Assembly (NCBI GenBank): GCA_013288015.1
Contig: JABDCR010000004.1
Span: forward strand, 1-64,000
Length of the DNA: 64,000 nucleotides
Direction of reading: 5' to 3'
DNA from: Bacteroidota bacterium
GTDB lineage: Bacteria; Bacteroidota; Bacteroidia; B-17B0; Aurantibacillaceae
Shown here: positions 45,317 to 54,336 of the stretch, one piece after another
Layout of the letters: the number at the start of each line of letters is the position of its first letter
Numbering within the stretch: position 1 is the stretch's first letter
The notes under the pieces: model-generated
Told to the model about the DNA's origin: nothing
The model's database searches: none
The model's input: only the letters and a program-made list of their open reading frames with translations
Program-made: the position numbers and the translations under genes

Positions 45317-45880
45317 TTACTTCTCAAAATCCACACGCCAACCTTTTACACTCTTTTTATAATATCCATGTTGAAAAAGCTTATGGTCATATCCAAACAA
45401 TTCATAATAAAATGTTCCATCAATATTATTAAACATTTTTGTATAATCTAATATTTCCTCCATTGAACATATCCCATTCTTGTCCCACCTGAAAGCTTTT
45501 ATTAAGACAGGTCTACCGTTTTGGTATAATTCTTCATAAGATGGGTTTCCATTCTTATATAAAAGTTTTAGAATTCCGTTAATTGGAGTTGGGTTACCTC
45601 TTTGAGATGTAATGCCACTATATTTAATAATATATTTTTTTGGTCTGGGATGTTTCGAGAAAGGATAAACACATTCACCAACATTGTCATACAATTCATA
45701 TCCTATATAGAAGGCATTTTTCTTGTCTACTTTATTTGCGTATTCGTTAAGATAGACTTGCCAAAAACCAATTTTCTTATGCTTGTCATTATATTTATTA
45801 ATTGTGTCAGAAAGATTCTGCGAAAAAAGATTGCTAATTGTAAGAAAAAGGGTGAGTATAAAAAATTGTCTGATTTTCAT
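45317..45880 (-). CDS. secreted hypothetical protein with MORN-like segments
   Basis: 187 aa with a signal peptide (about 1-20, ending LFSQ). The mature part has KHKKIGFWQVYLNEY, GILKLLYKNGNPSYEELYQNGRPVLI and GTFYYELFGY, resembling short MORN-type beta-hairpin repeats found in Bacteroidota secreted proteins. It starts 38 bp downstream of the Toprim gene on the same strand, in the position where the other remnants have their cargo genes. Confidence 0.6.
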   Translation of the reverse strand: MKIRQFFILTLFLTISNLFSQNLSDTINKYNDKHKKIGFWQVYLNEYANKVDKKNAFYIGYELYDNVGECVYPFSKHPRPKKYIIKYSGITSQRGNPTPINGILKLLYKNGNPSYEELYQNGRPVLIKAFRWDKNGICSMEEILDYTKMFNNIDGTFYYELFGYDHKLFQHGYYKKSVKGWRVDFEK

Positions 45881-45918
45881 AAATTATTATCGCTAACCCA
45901 TTTATATGTTTGATAAAA

Positions 45919-46830
45919 TTACATAAAAGCCACCAAATAATCAGCTAAATCTAAGCCTTGTTGTTTTTCGGTTTCGGTGGCGTTGTGTTGTAATAAGTTT
46001 GATACGCTAATTTCGCAAATAGCTGATAGCTCTTTTGCTTTGGCGTTCCATTTTTCAAAGGCGTTTAAATCGGGGTAGAGGGTAACCGTTTTACCTTTTA
46101 GCACGCTGCATTTTTTCAGCGTTAAATTGCTGAGGCTGCCAACGGCCAGCCAAATAAAATCAGGTAAATAAACACTGGCTATTAAGGCTGTTTTTTCGCT
46201 TTCTACCAGGGCAACTTGTTGGTTGTTGTGGGCTAACAAATGCTCGCCAAACAAACATTGCCGTAAATTAAAATGTGTCTGTCCAATTGTTTTGTGCGCC
46301 CAGTGTATGTGGTTGTAGGGTTGCTTAACCCGCTTGCCTGTTATGGGGTTGTACAGCATGAGTTTGCCTGTATGTATTTTACCCAAGGCATCTACCTGCC
46401 AAAAAACAGTGGTACCCTGCCAGTATTTAGCTGTGCCAATGTAATATTTGTGTACTAATTTTTGTACCACATCAGCATTAAACAAGCTGCTTAAAAATTG
46501 CACAAAATGGTTGTTGCTGTATTGCTTTAGGCTGGCTGCAAAAACACTCTCAGGAATATACGATATGGCTTGTTGTGTAAGTGAAGTAGGAGGGGTGCAA
46601 TAAATGGGTTTGGTATATGCTAAATTATTATCAATAAAATATTGTTTGGGTGTGTAGTGGTAGCCGCATTTGCTAAGGCGGTTACATATGCCTACGGTGT
46701 GGTGTAAGGGCTGATTGGTTTCTGTATCAATGTAAAGAGTAAAGGTTTTATCCCTCTTTTTACATGCCGGACAAACAAACCGTGTGCTCATGCCCTTATA
46801 AGGTTGTAATATATATGGGTAGGTTTTCAT
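45919..46830 (-). CDS. Toprim-domain protein with N-terminal zinc finger (DUF6371-like), mobile-element type
   Basis: 303 aa. An N-terminal primase-like zinc region has CPAC near 20-23 and CNRLSKCGYHY near 49-59. A C-terminal Toprim domain has the glutamate of VALVESEKTALIASVY, then TLYPDLNAFEKWNAKA with the aspartate at the usual position. This matches proteins of Bacteroidota mobilisable elements that pair with a RepA-like ATPase, and here the ATPase gene lies just upstream. Its last about 30 codons are the source of remnants F1-F6 in the window. No signs of decay in the gene itself. Confidence 0.8.
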   Translation of the reverse strand: MKTYPYILQPYKGMSTRFVCPACKKRDKTFTLYIDTETNQPLHHTVGICNRLSKCGYHYTPKQYFIDNNLAYTKPIYCTPPTSLTQQAISYIPESVFAASLKQYSNNHFVQFLSSLFNADVVQKLVHKYYIGTAKYWQGTTVFWQVDALGKIHTGKLMLYNPITGKRVKQPYNHIHWAHKTIGQTHFNLRQCLFGEHLLAHNNQQVALVESEKTALIASVYLPDFIWLAVGSLSNLTLKKCSVLKGKTVTLYPDLNAFEKWNAKAKELSAICEISVSNLLQHNATETEKQQGLDLADYLVAFM

Positions 46831-46860
46831 TTAATACATTTTGTCACTTCGCTTGTGTGT

Positions 46861-46988
46861 TGTCATTTCGACCAGCGGGAGAAATCCGTTTCAAACAGAT
46901 TTCTCAGGCTCGCCCTACAAGCTGGCTCTTCACTAAAAATATCCACAGGATATTTTCTTTACGTTCAGCCCTCTCCTTCGAAATGACA
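46861..46988. repeat. TGTCATTTCGA inverted-repeat element 3, with internal insert
   Basis: Ends TGTCATTTCGA (46861) and TCGAAATGACA (46988) with inner GAGAAATCCGTTT / AAACAGATTTCTC arms, but the right half is extended by about 60 bases containing ATATCC and GGATAT arms. Upstream of the Toprim gene. Confidence 0.75.
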
Positions 46989-47010
46989 AGCGCTGTTTTC
47001 ATTTATAAAA

Positions 47011-47157
47011 AGTGGTGTAACAAAAAATATACATAGGGCTTTTGTTGTTATTACACCACTATTTAAATTATTATTATTATTTATTTGTACTAATATATTA
47101 CTGGGTAAAGTGGTGTAATAATAACAAAGGGCATAGCAAATTAACTTGTTACACCAC
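47011..47157. repeat. iteron-like nested inverted repeats of TGGTGTAA between Toprim and ATPase genes
   Basis: The motif occurs four times in alternating orientation: AGTGGTGTAACAAA (47011-47024, +), TTTGTTGTTATTACACCACT (47041-47060, -), AGTGGTGTAATAATAACAAA (47109-47128, +) and TTGTTACACCAC (47146-47157, -). The middle two form a 20-bp inverted repeat with one mismatch, around a very AT-rich 48-base centre. The last overlaps the ATPase stop codon. This looks like a replication origin or an operator of a mobile element. Confidence 0.7.
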
Positions 47158-48246
47158 ATTTGATTCATTATTAATTCTCCAACGTTTATCTACATCCTGT
47201 ATAATCATTTTATAATCTTTCATGTCAGTAAATAAATTTTTTGAGGTGGACTTACTTTTTTGGGTTTGGTCCATTATTTTGAAAATCGCATCGTGATACG
47301 TTAACGATGTTTGTCCGCCAAAAACTTGCTGGCAAATAATTTTGATAGAGTTTAAGCGGGTTTCGTTTTTATCCTCGCTTACACTGCGTATGCCGCAACC
47401 CACATGGTAGCCTTTATCTTTATCGTACATAAATTGTATGGCCGGTATATTGGCTTTGCCTGCCATGCGCAATAGCTTGGGCTCTATAAACGAAATGTTG
47501 CCTTCGGTTTTAACCATCAGTAAACTTTCGCATTTACGCTGACACTGACTGCCTAAATGCCCTCGCTCTTTATCAGTACCCGGGTTGGTGTGCACTATTA
47601 CTATAATGGGCATGTGATATTTTACGGCCAGCTCTTCAAAAAATTTTACAATAACCATGCTTTGTTCGGCATCGTTTACATCTTTTATAAAATCGGCAAT
47701 GCCATCAATTACCAGTAGGTGTATGCCGCCAAATTGTTGCAGGGCGCCTTCGCAAATGTCGCTGGTCATTTGCGCATATGTGGCAATTTCAAGCTGACGT
47801 ATGTTGTAGGATAATAAATAATCGCAGCCACTCATATTGGCACGCCGCAAAACCGACATAATATTTTTTAAGTGCTTGTGCTTTGCCTGTTCGGTATCCA
47901 TGTGTATAACGGCTTTTTTATGTATGTTGGGTTGCACGTTTACAAACTCAAGTCCGTCAATTAAACCATCGGGGCTAATGGCACCTGCCATAAGGATACT
48001 TGTAAAAGCACTCTTACCGCTTTTGCTGGCGCCGCTAATGGTGGTTAGGTTGCCCTCGGTACTAATAATTTCATCGTTAATGGTTATAACGGGCACAGGC
48101 TCGGCAATTTGCGAGTGCTCGCTTATGCGGTGCACTTCGTACACATCAAGCATGTTGGGGTTACGTAATTTATAAAGATGGCGCATGGCATCTTCTTGTA
48201 TATCCTTCAGCGTAATTTTTGGGTTTAGTGGTGGTACGTCTTTCAT
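47149..48246 (-). CDS. AAA/RecA-like ATPase (RepA helicase-like) of a mobile element
   Basis: About 365 aa from the ATG at 48246; the frame extends to a TTG at 48273, which I do not favour. Walker A is SGASKSGKSAF near 75, Walker B is HLLVIDGIADFI near 185, followed by IIVIVHTNPGTDKERGHLGS, the sensor-like region of hexameric RepA-type helicases. Together with the Toprim/zinc-finger gene downstream it forms the replication pair common in Bacteroidota mobilisable elements. No relaxase, integrase or plasmid partition gene is seen around it, so the element seems partial. Confidence 0.8.
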   Translation of the reverse strand: MKDVPPLNPKITLKDIQEDAMRHLYKLRNPNMLDVYEVHRISEHSQIAEPVPVITINDEIISTEGNLTTISGASKSGKSAFTSILMAGAISPDGLIDGLEFVNVQPNIHKKAVIHMDTEQAKHKHLKNIMSVLRRANMSGCDYLLSYNIRQLEIATYAQMTSDICEGALQQFGGIHLLVIDGIADFIKDVNDAEQSMVIVKFFEELAVKYHMPIIVIVHTNPGTDKERGHLGSQCQRKCESLLMVKTEGNISFIEPKLLRMAGKANIPAIQFMYDKDKGYHVGCGIRSVSEDKNETRLNSIKIICQQVFGGQTSLTYHDAIFKIMDQTQKSKSTSKNLFTDMKDYKMIIQDVDKRWRINNESNVV

Positions 48247-48444
48247 GGTTTTATAATTTTTACGAAAGTACAAAAGGTGTGGAATAATACATTCTTTAAA
48301 ACTGCCGTAAAGCCCTGTATGGCTGTACTGACGCTGTAATAAGTGTGTAATAATATATGAGAATCAGCTTATTGAAAATAAAAACAAGCCTGTGAATAGA
48401 AATATTTTGTTGGTAAGTTTTTGTTTTGTCTTTAGCCGGTGCGT

Positions 48445-48532
48445 TGTCATTTCGACCGCAGGGAGAAATCTGTATTTGGTATTAGATTGTTTGCAAATAA
48501 AGATTTCTCGGTCGTTCCTTCTTCGAAATGAT
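48445..48532. repeat. TGTCATTTCGA inverted-repeat element 4
   Basis: TTGTCATTTCGA at the left and TTCGAAATGA at the right, with GAGAAATCT and AGATTTCTC inner arms. It occupies most of the 343-bp gap (48247-48589) between the divergent ATPase and the 134-aa gene. Confidence 0.75.
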
Positions 48533-48554
48533 TTTATTTTTGGTATTTTTAATT

Positions 48555-48562
48555 TATCTTTG
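48555..48562 (+). promoter_or_regulatory. -7 promoter element
   Basis: TATCTTTG, exact TAnnTTTG, 27 bp upstream of the ATG at 48590. Supports that start over an upstream extension through the repeat. Confidence 0.45.
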
Positions 48563-48589
48563 ATAACCCAAAATAATGGGCAATCAATT

Positions 48590-48994
48590 ATGACAACAGG
48601 GAAAGAATTAGCAAATAGGCTTCTTGAAGACATTAATAAATCTGTAGCAATAAGACAAAAAGTTCAAGACCCATTTACTCAAGTAAGAAACATAGGCATA
48701 AGTGGACAAGCGGACTTAAGTGGCTTTATGTCCTCCTTAAATGTTTTAAGTTTTGATGGACACTTAGACATTCTTTCTCAATTCATTAATTTTCATAAAC
48801 GATTGGTTAATCACGATAAAGGGACTAAAGTTGATATTGCTGTTTGGCAAAAAGATGTTCAAAATAATCTTGATGAGATTGCACATACTTTCCAAGAAAT
48901 TATCTCAAGTGACACGGAAGACGTTTTCACAGAAACTAAATTTTCTGAATTCTTAATTGAACAGTTGGGTTATCTACATGACGACGCTAATTAA
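48590..48994 (+). CDS. hypothetical helical protein, 134 aa
   Basis: I place the start at ATG 48590 (MTTGKELANRLLED). The frame is open upstream to 48392, but that part is translated repeat element 4. The protein is soluble and mostly helical (LANRLLEDINKSVAIRQKV, DILSQFINFHKRLVNH, NLDEIAHTFQEIISS). Not recognised. Its last codons run into Toprim remnant F6, so the natural C-terminus may have been altered. Confidence 0.55.
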   Translation: MTTGKELANRLLEDINKSVAIRQKVQDPFTQVRNIGISGQADLSGFMSSLNVLSFDGHLDILSQFINFHKRLVNHDKGTKVDIAVWQKDVQNNLDEIAHTFQEIISSDTEDVFTETKFSEFLIEQLGYLHDDAN

Positions 48995-49012
48995 ATAATC
49001 AGCTAAATCTAA
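48993..49012 (-). repeat. Toprim-gene 3'-end remnant F6
   Basis: AAATAATCAGCTAAATCTAA, identical over 20 bases to 45935-45954. It overlaps the last base of the stop codon of the 134-aa gene and is followed by half of a TGTCATTTCGA element (GATTTCTC...TCGAAATGACA, to about 49047). Confidence 0.7.
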
Positions 49013-49040
49013 TGGAAATACAGATTTCTCCCTCCGGTCG

Positions 49041-49110
49041 AAATGACAAAGCGTAATAAAATAGTGTTGAGGTTTGTTGTTGCATGGTTTCAAATCCAAC
49101 GGAGCAGGCG
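49041..49110. repeat. partial third copy of the 115-bp repeat
   Basis: AATGACAAAGCGTAATAAAA, then AGTGTTGAGGTTTGTTGTTG and TTTCAAATCCAACGGAGC match the right two-thirds of the 45.1 kb tandem repeat. Fused directly to half of a TGTCATTTCGA element. Confidence 0.75.
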
Positions 49111-49114
49111 GTAG

Positions 49115-49594
49115 TTAGTTCTGAAAATTTGGATCCCACCATTCTATTTTATTAATAATCCATTTGTTTTTAACGGGGTCCAGTTTTATATGAATTTTAA
49201 TTGGGTCGGAATTGCCATGATATAATTGAGGCCTACTTACATATCCTTTATATGTGGCTCGCTGATAGAGTACTTCAATTGTTTTTTCTATTTTGTTTTT
49301 TTTTGATGACTTAATTTCATAGAAAAAACACATCTCTAAAGTAGTATCGTGTTTTAAAATTTTTAAAAACTCCTTCTCTGATTTAATTGTATGATATTTT
49401 GCACAATTTATATTTACAGAACTATCTTTTGTTAATGCTGAACTATTTTCAATTTTAGCATAAACATCAAGGAAATTAATTTGTGCGTGCTTGCAATAAA
49501 TAGAATCAAAAATAAAATCTGCATTAATTTTTTTTTGAGAGAAACAATATTGAACGAATATAAAAAGGACAATAAGAAATGTTATTTTCTTCAT
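49115..49594 (-). CDS. secreted hypothetical protein, about 159 aa
   Basis: Start placed at ATG 49594 (MKKITFLIVLF), which begins a clean signal peptide ending CFSQ; the frame extends to 49642 through a repeat-like sequence. The mature part is charged and beta-rich and ends KIEWWDPNFQN. Not recognised. Downstream of icmF on the same strand but separated by about 50 bp of repeat-derived sequence. Confidence 0.55.
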   Translation of the reverse strand: MKKITFLIVLFIFVQYCFSQKKINADFIFDSIYCKHAQINFLDVYAKIENSSALTKDSSVNINCAKYHTIKSEKEFLKILKHDTTLEMCFFYEIKSSKKNKIEKTIEVLYQRATYKGYVSRPQLYHGNSDPIKIHIKLDPVKNKWIINKIEWWDPNFQN

Positions 49595-49645
49595 GATTTG
49601 AATATTATAAGATTGGCACGTCGTTCCTACTTGCAATGACAAGCA

Positions 49646-52600
49646 CTACATATTCCTTCTATACTGTCCGCCTACTTCAAATAAAGCATGGGTAATTTGC
49701 CCCAGGCTGCAATATTTTACGGTTTCCATTAAGGAGTTAAAAATGTTTCCGTTTTGTACTGCAACGTGTTGTATCTCTTTCAGTTTTTCTTTACCGGTAG
49801 TGCCTGCGTTTTTCCAAAGGGTTTGCACGGTTTGTATTTGAAACTCTTTTTCCTCTTCGGTACTGCGTATAACTTCTTTCGGTATAATGGTTGGCGAACC
49901 TTTGCTCGATAAAAATGTATTTACTCCCACAATAGGATACTCGCCCGTGTGTTTCAAGGTTTCGTAATACAAACTCTCTTCCTGTATTTTGCCGCGTTGG
50001 TACATGGTTTCCATAGCGCCTAAAACACCGCCACGTTCGCTTATACGGTCAAATTCGGTTAGCACGGCTTCTTCTACCAAGTTGGTAAGTTCCTCTATTA
50101 TAAACGAACCCTGTAACGGGTTTTCGTTTTTAGCCAAGCCTAATTCTTTATTAATAATTAATTGTATAGCCATTGCACGGCGCACACTCTCTTCGGTTGG
50201 GGTTGTAATGGCTTCATCATACGCGTTTGTGTGTAATGAATTACAATTATCATAAATGGCATACAGTGCTTGCAGCGTAGTACGTATATCGTTAAAGTCA
50301 ATTTCTTGCGCGTGTAAACTTCTGCCACTTGTTTGTATATGGTACTTCAACATTTGCGAACGCTCGTTTCCGCCGTATTTAAATTTCATGGCCTTAGCCC
50401 AAATTTTACGAGCCACTCTACCAATTACACTATACTCTGGGTCGATGCCATTACTAAAAAAGAAAGATAAGTTAGGCGCAAAATCATCTATGTGCATGCC
50501 ACGGCTTAAATAATACTCAACAAACGTAAAGCCATTTGCAATGGTAAAGGCAAGTTGTGATATAGGATTAGCACCTGCTTCGGCAATGTGGTAACCCGAT
50601 ATTGAAACCGAATAAAAATTACGGACTTTGTTATCAATAAAATATTGTTGCACATCGCCCATAACACGTAACGAAAACTCGGTGCTGAAAATGCAGGTGT
50701 TTTGTGCCTGGTCTTCTTTTAAAATATCGGCTTGCACGGTACCGCGTACTTGTGCCAGTGTATCTACTTTAATTTTTTCGTACACATCTTTAGGTAAAAC
50801 CATATCGCCTGTTACACCAAGCAACATTAAACCTAAACCATCATTTCCCTCAGGTAAAGCACCGTTATATTTTGGGCGCGCTATGCCTTTTGTTTTGTAA
50901 ATGGCATCAATTTTCTTTTCGGTTTCTTTTTCTAAACCGTTTTTCTTAATGTAGATTTCGCATTGCTGGTCTATGGCGGCATTCATAAAAAATGCTGCTA
51001 TAATTGCTGCCGGACCATTAATGGTCATAGATACCGAAGTTTTTGGGTCGGCTAAATTAAAACCGCTATATAATTTCTTCGCATCATCTAAACAGCAAAC
51101 ACTAACACCGCTGTTACCCACCTTGCCATAAATATCGGGGCGGTAATCTGGGTCTTGCCCATATAAAGTAACACTATCAAATGCTGTACTTAAACGTGCA
51201 GCAGGCAAACCTTTACTTACATAATGAAAACGTTTGTTGGTTCTCTCGGGCCCACCCTCGCCGGCAAACATACGTGCAGGGTCTTCGCCTTCGCGCTTAA
51301 ACGGATAAATGCCCGCAGCGTAAGGAAATTCCCCGGGAAAATTTTCGGTTAAATTCCATTTCAACACATCGCCCCACGAACGGAATTGTGGCACAGCAAT
51401 TTTTGAAATTTGTGTGTGCGATAAACTTTCGTAATGCGTTTTAATTTTAATTTCTTTATCGCGTACTTTAAAAACATAGTACTCGTTGGTATATTGTTTT
51501 TTGCGGTCTTCCCAAGTATCCAGTAATTTTTTGTTGTGCCCGTCTAAATCAAGTGCAATGGTTTCGTATTCTTCTTCTAAAGATTTAATCAGTCTATCTC
51601 TATCAGCCATTTTACTATCGCGCAACGTATCAATGGTTTTACGAATGCCGTAAAGTTTCTCTGCAATATCGGATTGCAGATTGGCTTTTTTATCGTAAGC
51701 GCGGTTGTTTTCTGATATCTCACTTAAGTAACGCGTGCGGGCAGGAGGGATGATGTAAATTTTTTCGCTCATCTCGTTTGTAATCACAAAATTCGATTTT
51801 AAATCGGCTCCTGTGCGTTCAACCATTTTATCCATTACCGCTTTGTACAGGCGGTTCATGCCAGGGTCGTTAAACTGAGATGCAATGGTGCCGTAAACAG
51901 GTAAAGCATCATCACTTGCATCCCACAAATTATGATTGCGTTTGTATTGTTTCTTCACATCACGTATTGCATCAAGTGCGCCACGTTTATCAAATTTGTT
52001 TAAAGCAATAACATCGGCAAACTCAATCATGTCAATTTTTTCTAACTGAGTAGCTGCACCGTATTCGGGTGTCATCACATACAAGCTCATGTTACTGTGC
52101 TCGGTAATTTCGGTATCGCTTTGCCCAATGCCCGCAGTTTCTAAAATAACCAAATCAAAGTTAGATGCCTTTAAAATATCTACCGCATCTTTCACATATT
52201 TAGATAATGCTAAGTTACTTTGGCGAGTTGCCATACTACGCATAAAAACACGGTCGTTGCGAATGGCATTCATACGGATTCTATCGCCCAATAAAGCACC
52301 GCCTGTTTTGCGTTTACTTGGGTCAACCGAAATAATGCCTAAGGTTTTTGTTGGGAAATCAATTAAAAAACGACGCACCAATTCATCAACCAACGATGAT
52401 TTACCTGCACCACCCGTACCCGTTATACCCAACACAGGTGTTTTAGATTTGCTTGCCTGCTCGTGAATTTTTTTAAGCATGGCTGCATTTTCTTCGCCAT
52501 GATTTTCGGCCGCAGAAATTAAACGTGCGATGGATTTATGATCTCTTTCTTGTAAATGAGCAACCTCTCCGTTTAATTTAATACTTGGGTCGTAGTCTGA

Positions 52601-53029
52601 TTGCTGAAGCAAATCGTTTATCATGCCTTGCAAACCAAGCGCACGTCCATCATCCGGACTATAAATTCTGGTAATGCCGTATTTGTGTAACTCTTCAATC
52701 TCGGTTGGTAAAATAACACCGCCACCGCCGCCAAATATTTTAATGTGCGAGCAACCGCGTTCTTTCAACAAATCGTACATGTATTTAAAATACTCTACGT
52801 GTCCGCCCTGGTAGCTGGTAATGGCAATGGCATTGGCATCCTCTTGTATGGCGCAGTTAACCACATCTTGTACCGAGCGGTCGTGCCCCAAATGTATAAC
52901 CTCGGTACCGCTGCCCTGCATAATACGGCGCATAATATTAATGGCTGCATCGTGCCCGTCAAAAAGTGCTGCTGCGGTAACAATGCGTATTTTATGTTTT
53001 GCCTGATACGGTTTTGCTTCAATCATCAT
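49646..53029 (-). CDS. icmF: fused isobutyryl-CoA mutase IcmF (B12 domain, MeaI GTPase, mutase)
   Basis: Adenosylcobalamin enzyme that interconverts isobutyryl-CoA and n-butyryl-CoA, with its own GTPase chaperone. Layout: cobalamin-binding domain with DGHD at 24-27; G domain with GTGGAGKSS near 205, [12 protein letters not shown] and NKFD; then the TIM-barrel mutase domain with [19 protein letters not shown]. The substrate-specificity positions read Phe in YPFKR and Gln in DQAQNTCIF, where methylmalonyl-CoA mutase has Tyr and Arg. I moved the start from an upstream TTG to the ATG at 53029. No cobalamin riboswitch is apparent in the 120-bp upstream gap. Confidence 0.93.
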   Translation of the reverse strand: MMIEAKPYQAKHKIRIVTAAALFDGHDAAINIMRRIMQGSGTEVIHLGHDRSVQDVVNCAIQEDANAIAITSYQGGHVEYFKYMYDLLKERGCSHIKIFGGGGGVILPTEIEELHKYGITRIYSPDDGRALGLQGMINDLLQQSDYDPSIKLNGEVAHLQERDHKSIARLISAAENHGEENAAMLKKIHEQASKSKTPVLGITGTGGAGKSSLVDELVRRFLIDFPTKTLGIISVDPSKRKTGGALLGDRIRMNAIRNDRVFMRSMATRQSNLALSKYVKDAVDILKASNFDLVILETAGIGQSDTEITEHSNMSLYVMTPEYGAATQLEKIDMIEFADVIALNKFDKRGALDAIRDVKKQYKRNHNLWDASDDALPVYGTIASQFNDPGMNRLYKAVMDKMVERTGADLKSNFVITNEMSEKIYIIPPARTRYLSEISENNRAYDKKANLQSDIAEKLYGIRKTIDTLRDSKMADRDRLIKSLEEEYETIALDLDGHNKKLLDTWEDRKKQYTNEYYVFKVRDKEIKIKTHYESLSHTQISKIAVPQFRSWGDVLKWNLTENFPGEFPYAAGIYPFKREGEDPARMFAGEGGPERTNKRFHYVSKGLPAARLSTAFDSVTLYGQDPDYRPDIYGKVGNSGVSVCCLDDAKKLYSGFNLADPKTSVSMTINGPAAIIAAFFMNAAIDQQCEIYIKKNGLEKETEKKIDAIYKTKGIARPKYNGALPEGNDGLGLMLLGVTGDMVLPKDVYEKIKVDTLAQVRGTVQADILKEDQAQNTCIFSTEFSLRVMGDVQQYFIDNKVRNFYSVSISGYHIAEAGANPISQLAFTIANGFTFVEYYLSRGMHIDDFAPNLSFFFSNGIDPEYSVIGRVARKIWAKAMKFKYGGNERSQMLKYHIQTSGRSLHAQEIDFNDIRTTLQALYAIYDNCNSLHTNAYDEAITTPTEESVRRAMAIQLIINKELGLAKNENPLQGSFIIEELTNLVEEAVLTEFDRISERGGVLGAMETMYQRGKIQEESLYYETLKHTGEYPIVGVNTFLSSKGSPTIIPKEVIRSTEEEKEFQIQTVQTLWKNAGTTGKEKLKEIQHVAVQNGNIFNSLMETVKYCSLGQITHALFEVGGQYRRNM

Positions 53030-53155
53030 AGTCAATGAAATTTCGTGAGCGGCTAATTTACGAATTTTAGGCTGCCGAAATATTTGATTTAGACCAATTT
53101 TTATTTGTTAAACTCTTTTGAATAGTAATTACTTTTGGCGTAATTGCCCTAACTA

Positions 53156-54205
53156 ATGAGCTGCCTGAAAAAAATTATATTATTTGTTTTATTTTTTAGA
53201 ATAAGCGTTTATGCTCAGTTACCACCCATACGGGTTTATATTTTGGCAGGGCAATCAAATATGAGCGGTACACAAAACCCTTTGGTTAGTCAGTTACCGG
53301 CGAGTTTAAAAGATACATTACCAAATGTACTTATAAAGGTTGGCGGCGATAATGTGTATAATTGGCAAACCTTGCGCCCCGGATTAGGTTCGCAGCCAAC
53401 TAATTTTGGACCCGAAATAACTTTTGGGCACGATGCTTCAACTTATTTTAACGGCGATAAAATAGCCATCATTAAATATTCGTACGGTGGCACTACATTA
53501 AATGAAGATTGGCGTCCGCCTTCAGTGGGCGGAACAACAGGCTGGTTATACAAAAATTTTATAAGAGATTTAACCAAGTACTTAGATACACTTGCTTATA
53601 CTAACACTGTTCAAATAATGGGCATGTGTTGGATGCAAGGCGAGTATGATGCCAGAGATAACGGCAAGGCATTTAACTACCAAGCAAACCTTGTCGGTTT
53701 TATAACAGATGTACGCGATACATTAAATTTACCTAGGCTGCCTTTTGCTATTGGCATGATTGATAATACATTTGGTTGGACGTATAATGCAATAGTAAGA
53801 CAAGCCGAAATAAACGTAGCAAAAAATACGGATGCTACAAGTGTTTTTGATACGCATGGTTTGGGCACAGATGGGGTTCATTACAATACACAAGGGCAAA
53901 TAGAGTTAGGGCACTTTTTCTTTAATTCGGTAAACAGTTTATACAGCATTTGGCAAGCGGCAAGTAATGGTACGGTAAATGTTTTTCCTAATCCTACTAA
54001 TCACAGCTTTGAAGTTTCGTATGCCGATGTTCCGGCAGATTACAGTTATAAAATTACCGATAAAAAAGGCGCTGAGGTTCAGTCGGGGCAACTGTATTCG
54101 GGTTATCAAATAGATGTATCGTTGCTTAGTTCGGGCACCTATTTTATTACCCTTACAATTAATGGCACCAACATCACAGTAAAAAAAAAACTCATAAAAA
54201 TTTAA
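53156..54205 (+). CDS. secreted SGNH/SASA-type carbohydrate esterase with T9SS sorting domain
   Basis: 349 aa. Signal peptide (about 1-21, ending VYAQ), then a sialate O-acetylesterase-like (CE6-type) domain with the nucleophile in LAGQSNMSG, IIKYSYGGTTL, MCWMQGEYDA and the Asp-His pair DGVHYNTQGQIELG. From about 270 a type A sorting domain starts at VNVFPNPTNHSF and ends KKKLIKI. Probably removes acetyl groups from polysaccharides outside the cell. Single gene. Confidence 0.88.
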   Translation: MSCLKKIILFVLFFRISVYAQLPPIRVYILAGQSNMSGTQNPLVSQLPASLKDTLPNVLIKVGGDNVYNWQTLRPGLGSQPTNFGPEITFGHDASTYFNGDKIAIIKYSYGGTTLNEDWRPPSVGGTTGWLYKNFIRDLTKYLDTLAYTNTVQIMGMCWMQGEYDARDNGKAFNYQANLVGFITDVRDTLNLPRLPFAIGMIDNTFGWTYNAIVRQAEINVAKNTDATSVFDTHGLGTDGVHYNTQGQIELGHFFFNSVNSLYSIWQAASNGTVNVFPNPTNHSFEVSYADVPADYSYKITDKKGAEVQSGQLYSGYQIDVSLLSSGTYFITLTINGTNITVKKKLIKI

Positions 54206-54336
54206 AAGGGGGCAGTACTAAAAGTGTTTTGTTTGGTCGTTATCCTAAGTAAAGCACAAGTAATTATCAGGTGTTTTATTTAAGTAGGAATTGTAATTTA
54301 CTTTTTATATATTTGGTTATATTAAACACCAAACTC

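Noticed and set aside
45919..48246. Complete conjugative or mobilisable element
   Set aside because: Only the ATPase and Toprim genes are recognisable; no relaxase, tra genes, integrase or direct-repeat ends around the pair.
48392..48589. 66-residue N-terminal extension of the 134-aa protein
   Set aside because: It is a translation of a TGTCATTTCGA repeat element; a -7 box lies inside it, just before the ATG at 48590.
53030..53155. Cobalamin riboswitch upstream of icmF
   Set aside because: The gap is only about 125 bp and shared with the divergent esterase gene; no B12-box-like conserved segment recognised.
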